Shown: positions 54,812-63,660 of the stretch, in pieces
How the letters are laid out: each line of letters begins with the position of its first letter
Numbering within the stretch: position 1 is the first letter of the stretch
Assembly (NCBI GenBank): GCA_046160485.1
Contig: JBJXGV010000027.1
Span: 1-64,000 of the forward strand
Length of the DNA: 64,000 nt
From: JBJXGV01 sp046160485
GTDB lineage: Bacteria; Orphanbacterota; Orphanbacteria; JBJXGV01
Direction of reading: 5' to 3'
The notes under the pieces: generated by a model
Told to the model about the DNA's origin: nothing
Database searches by the model: none
Seen by the model: the letters and a program-made list of their open reading frames with translations, nothing else
Made by a program: the position numbers and the translations under genes

Positions 54812-56946
54812 TGTTCCGTTTCTCGTTGGCCCTCGCGGCGGCGGCGGCGGCGTGTTGGTTCGTCGCGCCGCTCTTGCCCGCGCCTCTGGCGCTCATCGCC
54901 GCGGTGGCGTGCGTCACGATCCTCCCCGGCTACGCGCTCGTGGGCGCGCTGTTCGACCGGCCGCGCGCAAGCGCCGCGCACGCCACGATTGCGGCACTCG
55001 CGGGGCTCGCGTCGTATGCAATCGCCGCGATGTGGTGGACGCGCGTTCTTCCGTGGAGCGGCGCGACCACGCTCCTGGCGGCGCTCACACCGATCGCCGC
55101 CGGTGCGGCGCTTCGTTGGCGATGGCGGCCGGCGACCGAACTCCCGCCGCTTGCGACGGGCGCGCGCGGCAATCTCGTCCTCGCCGCGCTGATCATCGCT
55201 GCGACCGCGCTCGCTTCCGCGCCGTACGTCGAGCATGGACGCGCGACGCCGAGCGGCGGCCTGCATTGGTTCTACATGGGGCACGACTGGTTCAAGCACC
55301 TTCAGGTTTATCGCGCGCTCGCCGACGAAGCCACGATCCCGCCACAGAATCCGTTCGTCGCGACGCAGCAGACATTTCGGTACTACCTCGGGTTCTACAT
55401 TCCCGCCGCGGCGGCCGCGAAGATCACGCGCCCGGACACGCTGCTCGCGCATCAGTGGACGCTCTTCGCGTACGCGCTCGCGATTCCAGCGATCGTGGCG
55501 ATTCTCCTCGCGCATCTGGCGCGCGCGCTCGGCGCACCGCCGCGCGCGGCTCTCCTCGCCGCCGCGCTCGGAGGCGTGCTCGGCATGGGACTCGACGCGC
55601 TTCCCGCTCTCGCGCAGCACGCGCTGCTTCATCGCGGCGATGGCGCGCTCTTCTCGATCGGCGCGTTCCTCGACAAGACACCCGACATCAATTGGTGGAT
55701 CGCGCGACGCCAGGAACACGCGCTGGCTTCGTTCATGTGGGTGCCGCAACATGCCGCGGCGATGGCCAGTATCCTCGGCCTTCTGCTTCTGCTCTGGAGC
55801 CCCGGCGCCGCGCCGCGCGTGACGCGCCGCATCGTGATGGGAATGCTCGCGGCCGCCGCCGTTTTCCAGAGCGTCTACGTCGGAACATCCGCCGCTGTTT
55901 TTCTCGCTGCGATCGCGGCGCGCTCAGCACTCGACCGTGATCGCGCAGGCGACGGGCACGCGCGCGCGATCGACCTGGCGTGGGCGGGCGCGTTCGCAGC
56001 AGTCTTCGCGCTTCCCGTCCTCGCGTACTACGCATCCGCGAGCGGCGGCTACTCCGGGTACACGCTCGCACTTCCGCCCGCGATCAATCCGCGCGAAGGC
56101 GGCATCTTCTCGAAGCTCGTGCCGGGCGCCGCGGGACGGCTTCTCGACACGCCGCTCTCGTACGCGCTCGAGTTCGGCCCGCACATCTTGCTTGGCGGCG
56201 CGTTTCTTTTGGCCACGCGCGGACGCGCAACTGCCGCGTGGCGCGCGCTCGCGTGGAGCGCCGGCGTCGGCCTACTCTTCGTCACGTTCGTAGTCCCACA
56301 CGGCTACAACAACATCTACTCGCGCGGCGGAACACTTCTGGCGCTACTGCTCGCGGTACCGGCGGGCGCGTGGATCGACGGCGCGTTCGCGACGCCCGCA
56401 CGCGCGGCCAAAGCGATTGCGTTGCGCGTCATTGCCGCACGCGCGGGCGTCGTCATCCTCTGCGGCGCGTCGCTTCTCTCGAGCGTTCTGCTTGCCGCCG
56501 GGATGTGGCGCTTCACGCATACTCACGCGATCGACGCGCCCGCCGCGGCCGCGCTCGCGTGGATTCGAGATGCATCGCCGCGCGACACGCGCCTTCTCTT
56601 CACGCAAGACCCGCTCGCGTTTCCTCACAAACTCGGTTACTTCGCGCAGCGTTCGTTCCTCGCGTCCGACGATTTGCACGAGAAACTCTTCATCGCCGAC
56701 ACGACGGAGGTCGCGCGATTGCACACGTCGATCGATGCTGCGCTCGCGGCAATCACCGAGGGGCGATTCGATCGATCGATGTTCCCGGCGTGGCCGATCG
56801 CGTTTCTCGCCGGCGCTGCGCCCGAGGCAATCCCGCAAGCGGCGCTTCTTCCCGGCATCGCGACAGGCGCGCAAGCGGCTGGCGGACTCGCAGGCGAGCG
56901 CGTCGTCTTCCTCTCCGCGCGCGAGTCGCCGCAACATCCTCGCTAA
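54811..56946 (+). CDS. Multi-pass membrane protein, GT-C glycosyltransferase-like
   Basis: This is a 711-residue protein with about 14 hydrophobic segments (FSLALAAAAAACWFVAPLLP, LALIAAVACVTILPGYALVG, LLAALGGVLGMGLDAL-type stretches) and a soluble end (about 590-711) containing ALAWIRDASPRDTRLLFTQD. The first long loop has WFYMGHDWFKHLQVYRALAD and ATIPPQNPFVATQQTFRYYL, a polar/His-Asp loop like that of lipid-sugar GT-C enzymes. The architecture resembles 33722-35500, so the two may be distant paralogues. ATG 54811 overlaps the VOC stop. The gene ends 58 bp before the large fusion gene. The substrate is unknown. Confidence 0.68.
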   Translation: MFRFSLALAAAAAACWFVAPLLPAPLALIAAVACVTILPGYALVGALFDRPRASAAHATIAALAGLASYAIAAMWWTRVLPWSGATTLLAALTPIAAGAALRWRWRPATELPPLATGARGNLVLAALIIAATALASAPYVEHGRATPSGGLHWFYMGHDWFKHLQVYRALADEATIPPQNPFVATQQTFRYYLGFYIPAAAAAKITRPDTLLAHQWTLFAYALAIPAIVAILLAHLARALGAPPRAALLAAALGGVLGMGLDALPALAQHALLHRGDGALFSIGAFLDKTPDINWWIARRQEHALASFMWVPQHAAAMASILGLLLLLWSPGAAPRVTRRIVMGMLAAAAVFQSVYVGTSAAVFLAAIAARSALDRDRAGDGHARAIDLAWAGAFAAVFALPVLAYYASASGGYSGYTLALPPAINPREGGIFSKLVPGAAGRLLDTPLSYALEFGPHILLGGAFLLATRGRATAAWRALAWSAGVGLLFVTFVVPHGYNNIYSRGGTLLALLLAVPAGAWIDGAFATPARAAKAIALRVIAARAGVVILCGASLLSSVLLAAGMWRFTHTHAIDAPAAAALAWIRDASPRDTRLLFTQDPLAFPHKLGYFAQRSFLASDDLHEKLFIADTTEVARLHTSIDAALAAITEGRFDRSMFPAWPIAFLAGAAPEAIPQAALLPGIATGAQAAGGLAGERVVFLSARESPQHPR

Positions 56947-57004
56947 CCCGCGCACGCAAGCAACCGCGCAGCGCTGCCGATTCTATTGCTATGATGGGCC
57001 GACC

Positions 57005-60000
57005 GTGAGCGCGCCAAACCCTGCTCGACACGATCTCGGAGTTCACATCGCGCCGCCGCGCGCGCGCCACACCGCCGCCGCGGCGATCGTCGCCGCAGCG
57101 ATCGCCGGCGCATTGCTTCTCGCACCGATCGCGCACGCGCAGATCGCCCCCTATGCCACGAACGAAGTTTTCCTGCCGAACCTCTACTCGCTCAAACGCA
57201 AGGTGCAGTGGGACGGCGGACGAGAGCATCAGGTCGTGCGAACCGAGCACTTCGAGATTGTCGTCTCAGAAGCAGATGAGGAACTCGGCCTCCGAATCGC
57301 CGGGATCGCCGAGCCGTTCTTCGAGGAACTCGAGGCTCGGCTCCACGTCGACTTCAATGCGCCTGTCACGCCCGATCGCGAGAAGGGCCCCGGCCGCATT
57401 CCGCTCATCGCGTACACGTCGCTTCCGCGATTCCAGGAGACGAATACGACGCCGGGGTTCCTCCCCGAGGGCGTGCGCGGCTTCTTCGAGTTCACGAAGG
57501 GGCGGATCGTCTTCCCGCACACGGGATCGAACTCGCTCCTCGCGCATGTGGCGCGCCACGAGATCACGCACGCTTTCGCGCTCAATATCTCGGAGCGCGC
57601 ATTCGAGGAGCACCGAACGAATCGGAAGCTCGCGCGGAACCGGCGCGGCGAGTGGAGCAACCTCGCGTCGCACGCGCGCCGCCTCGCGCGCGGCTCGCCG
57701 CCGGGTACGTTCGCGCCAGCCGAGCGGAGCGCGCTCCACCCGAAAGGTACAGAGAGCGGCCTGCCGAACATCGAAGCGGAGCAGGCCGCCGCCGAGGGGC
57801 GAACACTCCTGGCGCCTCGGCTCTACGTTGGCTGGCCTGAGAACGCGGACGGATCGCCTGACAAGGCGGCGTTCACGATTTCCGTACAAGTGATCGGCGC
57901 GGAGCGCTTCGAGGCGCTCGCGCACCCCGCGACGCTCGATTCGCTCGCGGAGGCGCTGCGCCTCCTGCCCGACACGGCGCGCGTCCTCGTCCGCCGCGTC
58001 GAACGGAAACACGCGTGGGAGATCCTCGGCGAAACGCGCACGATTCTCGATCTTCCCGCGCATGAGGCCGCGGCGGACCGCGCGTCGCTGGCTCGCGCGC
58101 TGAGCGAAGCCAGCGTGCCGGCCGAAGGCCGCTGGGCGCGCGCGCGCCCCGAACTCGTGATCGCACCCGCGCGTGTGGCGCGCTCCGCGCTCCTCGCGGA
58201 GAGTGCCGCGCCGCTCCTGCCCGCGTACAAGGCGCTCTCCGCGATCCCGATCACCGTCCCCGCCGCCGCCGAGTGGCCGCCGCCGCACGAGTGCACCGAC
58301 TCCGAAGAAGACGAGATGTTTCGCTGGCACGGCGCGTCGCTAAAGCCGCGCATCCTGCCGCTTGCGCTCAACGAAGGCGCCGCGGAGTTCTACGGCTCCG
58401 ACTGGGACGCGCTCGAAGAGATGGTCCTTCGCGACGCGCTCCTCGCGAATCGCCTTCCCTCGATCCGCGATCTCGGCCCGCAGTACGGCTACCTCGTCTA
58501 CGTCGGCGGCGAGTCGTTCCTGCGCTACCTCTCGCGCACCTACGGCGAAGAGTCGATCGCGCTTCTTGTCCGCTCGCTCTACCTCGGTCCGCGCCTCTCG
58601 GATGGCACGCGCGCGATCTTCGGCAAGGACCTCGACGAACTCTCGAAGGATTGGCAGGAAGATCTCCGCCGCGCGGTTTACCCGGCGTACGACGAAACGG
58701 CGGGGACCGACGACTGGGCGAACGAAATCTCGGACGGTCCGTTCGATACGTTTCCGCGCAGCGCCGAGCATCTGACGCTCTACAAACGCGCGAGGCGCGG
58801 CCGCACTGAGCTCATAGTTCACGATGGCCGCGATCAGTCGGAGCGCGTCGTTGCCAGCGATCGCCGTCCCGCCACAGAGTCGCTTCATCTCCTCGAAGGC
58901 GCTCAAGACATTCGCGGCGGAGTCGTCGCGTTCGCGGTACAGAAGAAAGGCCGCGACGTGCTGCGCGTCGTGAGGCTCGACGGCTCGGCGCCGCCGTTCG
59001 ATCGCGAATGGGACGAAATCCTTTCGATCGGCGGCGTATCGATCGCGCCGGACGGACGGCGCGCGGCGCTTTGCGCGATGAACCGGCGCGGCCACGCCGA
59101 CCTCTACATCGCGTCGCTCGAGAGCGGCGAGCTTGCGCAAATCACCGACGACATCTACGAGGAAGCAACGCCGAATTGGGGCGCGCGCGGAATCGCCTTC
59201 TCATCGGACCGCGCATCCGAGGGGAGCCACGATCTCTTCCTTCATATTCCGGACGAGCCCAACGGTGAGGTGCTTCAGCTCACGCACACACCGTGGAACG
59301 AGACGGAGCCGTCGTGGCTCGGCGACGGCGAGCGCCTCGTCGCGCTCGACGATCGGCAGGGGCGGCGCAACGTCTACTTCATCGATCCTGTGACCGGCGC
59401 GTCGGGCCCGATGACGCGCGATCGCGTCGGCATCGTTCACGCCGACACGGATGGCGAGCGGCTCGTGATTTCGACGCTCTCCGGGTTGGAGATGCGGGTG
59501 TGGAGTGCGCCTCTCGACAGTGTTCTCGATGCGGCGTCGTCCCCCCTGGTCGCGCAGGCCGCAAACGACTCGGCGCCTCGCGCGCCCTCGGCTCCCCCGC
59601 TCGGCATCGATGCGGAGAGACCGGCCGGCGCGCCGCCGCTCGGACTCGCCGAGCGCCGCGCCCCCGCGCGCCCACGCTGGTCGCCAGCCGCGGCCCCCGC
59701 GCACACGCTCTTACCGTATCGCCCGCGCTACGGTCCCGACATTCTGCTGCTAAACGCCACATCGTTCGCAAGCGGCGCATTCCTCGGCGTCTCCGACCTC
59801 CTCGGCAACCGCCAGATCGCGTTCATCCTCGGCTCGAATGCCGGCGGCTCGGACAACTTCTTTCGCTTCCTCAACGTCGGCCTCGTCTACTCCAATCTCG
59901 AAGGCCGCAACGATTGGCGCGTCGGCGTGCTCCGCACGGGTAACGACGTCCTCACCGAGGAAGAAGGATTCTTCTTCGAGCGCAACACGGGCCTACTTTT

Positions 60001-60691
60001 CGGGATGACATACCCGCTCGACCGCTTTCGCAGCGTGTCGTGGAGCGTGACGGGATCGTTCGTCGAGCGCGACGATTTTGGCGGCGACGACGAAAACTAC
60101 GGCGAGGTCTCGGCGCAGACGATCCTCGGACACGATACGACCGTCTCCGACGAGTACGGCTATGGCTACGGCGGCGGCCTCCTCACGAGCCTCCTCCTCG
60201 CCGTCGACTACCGCGCGACGAACCCGACCGGCTGGGGAAGCGCGACCGGCCTTTACGATCTGCGCTACTACGTCCCTGTCATCGGGCGCACGTTCCTCGC
60301 GACGCGCGCGTCGTACGGCCTCTCGACCGGGCGCGTCCCCCAGCGCATCCGGCTCGGCGGCTCGTGGACCCTCCGCGGGTTCGACTTCAACGACCTTCAG
60401 GGCGATCGTTTCGCGCTCGCAAACGTCGAGCTGCGTTTCCCGCTGCCGGTGCTCGCCCGCGTCGGCCCGGTCCCGGTGATCCGCGCCGTCCAGGGAGCCC
60501 TCTTCGCCGACGCCGGCGACGCGTGGTTCGACGGCAACGACGCGAAGCTCAAGGGGAGCATCGGGCTCGGATTCCGGACCGGACTCGTCGGGACTGTCCT
60601 CCGCTATGACATCACCAAGCGCTACGACAAGGCTCGCGGCGGCTGGCAGGACGGAACGCGCGGCGACCTGTTCCTCGGCTATAACTTCTGA
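57005..60691 (+). CDS. Fusion of exported zinc peptidase, TolB-like propeller and Omp85-type outer-membrane barrel
   Basis: This is a 1228-residue protein. GTG 57005 is followed by a signal peptide (TAAAAIVAAAIAGALLLAPI, then AHAQ). Residues 80-190 begin a gluzincin-type domain with HEITH at 185-189. The third-ligand helix LALNEGAAEFYGSDWD (Glu about 460) comes only after an insertion of about 265 residues. Residues about 680-880 are WD40/TolB-like blades (GVSIAPDGRRAALCAMNRRG, PNWGARGIAFSSDRASEGSH, TEPSWLGDGERLVALDDRQG). From about 920 a linker leads to a beta-barrel with the Omp85 motif SWTLRGFDFNDLQGDRFALA and terminal FLGYNF. It would place a protease and propeller on the periplasmic face of an outer-membrane barrel. 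There are no POTRA domains. A remnant of its 3' end lies at 61590-61779. Confidence 0.85.
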   Translation: MSAPNPARHDLGVHIAPPRARHTAAAAIVAAAIAGALLLAPIAHAQIAPYATNEVFLPNLYSLKRKVQWDGGREHQVVRTEHFEIVVSEADEELGLRIAGIAEPFFEELEARLHVDFNAPVTPDREKGPGRIPLIAYTSLPRFQETNTTPGFLPEGVRGFFEFTKGRIVFPHTGSNSLLAHVARHEITHAFALNISERAFEEHRTNRKLARNRRGEWSNLASHARRLARGSPPGTFAPAERSALHPKGTESGLPNIEAEQAAAEGRTLLAPRLYVGWPENADGSPDKAAFTISVQVIGAERFEALAHPATLDSLAEALRLLPDTARVLVRRVERKHAWEILGETRTILDLPAHEAAADRASLARALSEASVPAEGRWARARPELVIAPARVARSALLAESAAPLLPAYKALSAIPITVPAAAEWPPPHECTDSEEDEMFRWHGASLKPRILPLALNEGAAEFYGSDWDALEEMVLRDALLANRLPSIRDLGPQYGYLVYVGGESFLRYLSRTYGEESIALLVRSLYLGPRLSDGTRAIFGKDLDELSKDWQEDLRRAVYPAYDETAGTDDWANEISDGPFDTFPRSAEHLTLYKRARRGRTELIVHDGRDQSERVVASDRRPATESLHLLEGAQDIRGGVVAFAVQKKGRDVLRVVRLDGSAPPFDREWDEILSIGGVSIAPDGRRAALCAMNRRGHADLYIASLESGELAQITDDIYEEATPNWGARGIAFSSDRASEGSHDLFLHIPDEPNGEVLQLTHTPWNETEPSWLGDGERLVALDDRQGRRNVYFIDPVTGASGPMTRDRVGIVHADTDGERLVISTLSGLEMRVWSAPLDSVLDAASSPLVAQAANDSAPRAPSAPPLGIDAERPAGAPPLGLAERRAPARPRWSPAAAPAHTLLPYRPRYGPDILLLNATSFASGAFLGVSDLLGNRQIAFILGSNAGGSDNFFRFLNVGLVYSNLEGRNDWRVGVLRTGNDVLTEEEGFFFERNTGLLFGMTYPLDRFRSVSWSVTGSFVERDDFGGDDENYGEVSAQTILGHDTTVSDEYGYGYGGGLLTSLLLAVDYRATNPTGWGSATGLYDLRYYVPVIGRTFLATRASYGLSTGRVPQRIRLGGSWTLRGFDFNDLQGDRFALANVELRFPLPVLARVGPVPVIRAVQGALFADAGDAWFDGNDAKLKGSIGLGFRTGLVGTVLRYDITKRYDKARGGWQDGTRGDLFLGYNF

Positions 60692-61038
60692 GCCGTTCCG
60701 CAAGGCCTGATCGCGACAATCTGACCGGCGGGGCGAGGGGGAGCACGCGAGGTTGACGCCGCGCAGCGAGCCCCGCGGCGCCGAGCCGCCGAGGCGCGGT
60801 ACCGCCGCCGATGTTCGGAACGAATCTGCCTCCGCCACCACTCACATAACTGCGTGTCACGCAATCCCTCCGCAGCGACTCGGACAGCGTTCGGGCGTTC
60901 GTGGCGGACACAGGCGCATGGCGCGGTCGCGCAGGAGGGGCGCGAGATCATTGGCACTCCGTATGCGCGCCTGCGCTCCAGGCCGGCAGCGAGGCTCCGC
61001 AGTCGCGAGTTCCGTCGCGTCGGCGGGAGGTGAATTTT
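60692..61038. other. Intergenic region after the fusion gene
   Basis: This 347-bp gap lies between the fusion gene and the Cys-rich anchored protein. The first 45 bases resemble the sequence after the pseudogene fragment (both contain GCGACAATCT shortly after the stop), so the duplication extended past the stop codon. Otherwise I see no convincing gene; the open frame on the minus strand (60612-60911) has no ribosome site and atypical codon use. Confidence 0.5.
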
Positions 61039-61584
61039 ATGGGCAGCCAGATCGTTCTTGTCGTCGTCGCGATCATCGGCGTTGCCGCTATCGCGATCGC
61101 CGTGAGAATGGCGCGCGCATTCGGCGAGTACCGGGGAGAGCGCGTCGTCACGTGCCCCGAAACTCATGCGCCGGTCGGTGTGCATGTCGACGCGAGCCAC
61201 GCGGCACTGCTGACAGCGCGCGGCGGCGCGGGATTGCGCCTTTCCGACTGCACGCGATGGCCGGAGCGCGCCGGGTGCGGGCAAGAGTGCCTCTCGGAAA
61301 TCGCCGCGGCGCCGCACGACTGCCTCGTTCGAGTCCGGTTGGCGAATTGGTACGCCGGGAAGACGTGCGCTCTCTGCGGTGAAGTCTTCGACGAGATTCG
61401 GTGGGTCGACGCCAAACCGGGCCTACTGCATCCGGACGGACCCGTCATCGCGTGGGACGACGTTCATGCGGACAAGCTCGACGCGGTCCAATCGACGCAC
61501 CGGCCGCTCTGCTACGACTGCTTCGTCGCGGAGGCGTTCCGGCAGCGATATCCTGAGATGTTCACGGACCGCGCGCGGCACTGA
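61039..61584 (+). CDS. Single-pass membrane protein with Cys-rich soluble domain, unknown function
   Basis: This is a 181-residue protein. ATG 61039 has GGGAGGTG ten bases upstream and starts a helix (SQIVLVVVAIIGVAAIAIAV). The soluble part has cysteines in pairs: VTCPETHAPVGVHVDASHAA, DCTRWPERAGCGQECLSEIA, HDCLVR, then GKTCALCGEVFDEIRWVDAK and PLCYDCFVAEAFRQRYPEMF. The CxxC pairs (CALC, CYDC) could bind zinc or iron. I do not recognise the family. It is bracketed by the fusion gene and a decayed duplicate of the fusion gene's end, so it lies inside a rearranged segment. Confidence 0.68.
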   Translation: MGSQIVLVVVAIIGVAAIAIAVRMARAFGEYRGERVVTCPETHAPVGVHVDASHAALLTARGGAGLRLSDCTRWPERAGCGQECLSEIAAAPHDCLVRVRLANWYAGKTCALCGEVFDEIRWVDAKPGLLHPDGPVIAWDDVHADKLDAVQSTHRPLCYDCFVAEAFRQRYPEMFTDRARH

Positions 61585-61589
61585 GGCGG

Positions 61590-61779
61590 TAGCGCGACCC
61601 GCCCTTACAATTTGCGCGACTACATCCCTGTCGTCGCGCGGACCTTCCTGGCGACCCGCGCGTCGTACGCCGGCCGGAACAGTGCTCTGCTGCGACATCA
61701 CCAAGCGGCAAGGCGAATCCAGCGGCGCCTGGCAGTACGACACACACGCGGCGATCTTTTCCTCGGCTACAATTTCTGA
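61590..61779 (+). pseudogene. Decayed partial duplicate of the 3' end of the fusion (Omp85-barrel) gene
   Basis: The stretch encodes NLRDYIPVVARTFLATRASY, close to LRYYVPVIGRTFLATRASYG of the fusion protein (about 60255-60320), and ends TRGDLFLGYNF plus stop, identical to that protein's C-terminus. Between them TVLCCDITKR, matching TVLRYDITKR of the parent, appears in another frame, so there are compensating frameshifts. About 275 bp of the parent sequence is missing between the two blocks. Similarity continues about 35 bp beyond the stop (GCGACAATCT). It has no start and cannot encode a functional barrel. Confidence 0.8.
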
Positions 61780-61847
61780 GTCGCGTCGTCGTCAAATGAG
61801 CGCGACAATCTCGCCGCTGCGCTATAGGATGCGGCGCCGGAGGACGC

Positions 61848-63425
61848 GTGACGAAATCGAATCGTTGGAGCACCAGACGCGTTCTTCTCTTCCTCGTGCC
61901 GGTCTTGGCCCTCTACAGCTTCCCCATCGGCCTGACCCCGACATTTCTCGGCCCGAACGAAGCCTCGTACGGATTCCTCACGATAGCGCTCTACGAACGC
62001 GGTTCATGGAATGTCGACGCCGAGGTCGCGCGATTCTGGGCGATGGAGGACCTCTCGGTCCACGACGGTCACTTCTACACGAATAAGGCCCCCGGTCTTT
62101 CGCTGTGGTTGTTGCTCTTCGCCCCGCTCGTCGATCTCGTCACTCCGGGCCGCCTGCAACTCGTCGAACTGACCTACTTCGGCCGCGTCCTCGCGCTCAC
62201 GCTTCCGTTCGTCGTATTCCTGTTCTTGTTCGGACGTTTTCTCGAGCGCATCGCCGGGCCCGCAATCGCCTGGACGCTCGTTGTGGCGTACGCGCTCGGC
62301 ACGAACGCCGGGGTCTACGCCACACTGCTCAACAATCACAACCTGACGACGATGTCGCTGTTCGCCGCGTTCGTCATCCTCTGGCGCGGCGACTGGCGGC
62401 GGTTCTGGATCGCGGGATTGGCGGCGGGATTCGCGGTGCTGCTCGAGATGCCGACGATTCTCTTCTCGATCACGTTCGCGGTTCTCGCGGGCGCGCTGGC
62501 CGAACGCGGCGCCCGCGCGAAGGCGTTGCTCGTTTTCACTGCCGGTGCGCTTCCGATGGCCGCGATTCTTCTCTATTACAACTGGTCATGCTTCGGGAAT
62601 CCGTTTGTCGTCTCCTACATGCGGGATAGCAAATACCTGTTGGCGGATCAGGGGCAGATCTACGCGATGACGCTGCCGAGTCTTGGGCGCATCTTCGGCC
62701 TGCTCGCCAGCCCGTCGCGCGGCCTCTTCTTCCATTCGCCCTGGATGCTTCTCGCCGTCCCGGGAATGCTTCTTCTGCGCGACGCTCTGCCGGCACGGCA
62801 GCGCCGCCTGCTCACCGGAATGCTCTGTGCGGCGGCGGCACTTCTCCTCTTCATCTCGTCGCATCTTTACTGGCATGGCTACGCAACGTTCGGATCCCGC
62901 TACCTGATCGTGATCTACCCGTTCATGACCGTCTGCGCCGCGATCGCCGCCGCGCGCGCCGCGGGACGCTGGCAAACAGCGGTCAAGATCGGGTTGGTCG
63001 GCGCAGCCGTCGTTTCTATCGCGATCCATTTGCTCGCAATCATGGCGTTTCCGGTTATTCCGTGGGTGCCGGACGGACTGCTCCTCAATCCGCTTGCCGG
63101 CTTCTTGCTCCCCTACCTGGCGCGGGGGTTGGGGACCTACACTCTCGCGAACCAGTTCGGGGCCAGCGTCGCGACCTCGCATGCGATTCTCGTAGGAATC
63201 GCGCTCGCCGCCTTCGCTGGACTCTCGCTTCCGAGTCTCCGGCCCGGGACACGATCGAGTCGCCGCATCGTGTTTTATGGTTGTGTCTTAGGAGCCTGTC
63301 TCGCAGCGCTTTGGCTTCAGTTTGGATCGAAAACAACGCCGCAGACGCCGTATTGGCGCGACGAGGTCGCGGCGCCATGGCGGCATCGAACCACGAGCCC
63401 GCCGACGACCCTGCCGCGAATCTAG
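61848..63425 (+). CDS. Membrane glycosyltransferase-like protein (GT-C/ArnT-like)
   Basis: This 525-residue protein has about 11-12 membrane segments (RVLLFLVPVLALYSFPIGLT, VLALTLPFVVFLFLFGRFLE, ALLVFTAGALPMAAILLYYN and others). The first loop carries FLGPNEASYGFLTIALYERG with a Glu in the place of the catalytic acid of ArnT/PMT-type enzymes, followed by GHFYTNKAPGLSLWLLLFAP, a close match to the second conserved loop region of the family. It probably transfers a sugar from a polyprenyl carrier outside the inner membrane. The GTG start has GGAGG six bases upstream. A TATAGG hexamer at 61824-61829 may be the -10. Confidence 0.82.
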   Translation: MTKSNRWSTRRVLLFLVPVLALYSFPIGLTPTFLGPNEASYGFLTIALYERGSWNVDAEVARFWAMEDLSVHDGHFYTNKAPGLSLWLLLFAPLVDLVTPGRLQLVELTYFGRVLALTLPFVVFLFLFGRFLERIAGPAIAWTLVVAYALGTNAGVYATLLNNHNLTTMSLFAAFVILWRGDWRRFWIAGLAAGFAVLLEMPTILFSITFAVLAGALAERGARAKALLVFTAGALPMAAILLYYNWSCFGNPFVVSYMRDSKYLLADQGQIYAMTLPSLGRIFGLLASPSRGLFFHSPWMLLAVPGMLLLRDALPARQRRLLTGMLCAAAALLLFISSHLYWHGYATFGSRYLIVIYPFMTVCAAIAAARAAGRWQTAVKIGLVGAAVVSIAIHLLAIMAFPVIPWVPDGLLLNPLAGFLLPYLARGLGTYTLANQFGASVATSHAILVGIALAAFAGLSLPSLRPGTRSSRRIVFYGCVLGACLAALWLQFGSKTTPQTPYWRDEVAAPWRHRTTSPPTTLPRI

Positions 63426-63440
63426 CCCGGTTTTCGGGCT
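63424..63440 (+). terminator. Stem-loop at the end of the GT-C-like gene
   Basis: AGCCCG (63424-63429) pairs with CGGGCT (63435-63440) over GTTTT, overlapping the stop codon. There is no following T-tract, and it overlaps the -35 of the next promoter, so termination is only a possibility. Confidence 0.25.
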
Positions 63441-63469
63441 TGACAGTTTCGCGCCCGCTCGCCTACCAT
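63440..63469 (+). promoter_or_regulatory. Sigma-70-like promoter for the 3D-domain protein
   Basis: TTGACA (63440-63445), 18 bp, TACCAT (63464-63469; 4 of 6). The predicted start near 63476 leaves a leader of about 185 nt before ATG 63661. Nothing else is recognised in 63470-63660. Confidence 0.45.
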
Positions 63470-63660
63470 GGCCCCACCTTCAGTGGAGTCGAGTTCGGGA
63501 GCGGCGATTTCAAACCTTCGTGCCGCGCACGAGTTCGAAAATCCACAAAAGGCTTGGCTCGGAAGAACATACCTCGTTCCGACTGGCCGGCCTTTCAGCG
63601 CAAACTCCCAATGTTCCCGAGTTCTTGAAAAGTTTCGAACGGAAGCTGAGGACTATTGCT

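Noticed and set aside
60612..60911. Minus-strand 99-codon frame with a Gly-rich segment in the gap after the fusion gene
   Set aside because: It overlaps the 3' end of a convincing gene, has no ribosome site and atypical codon use.
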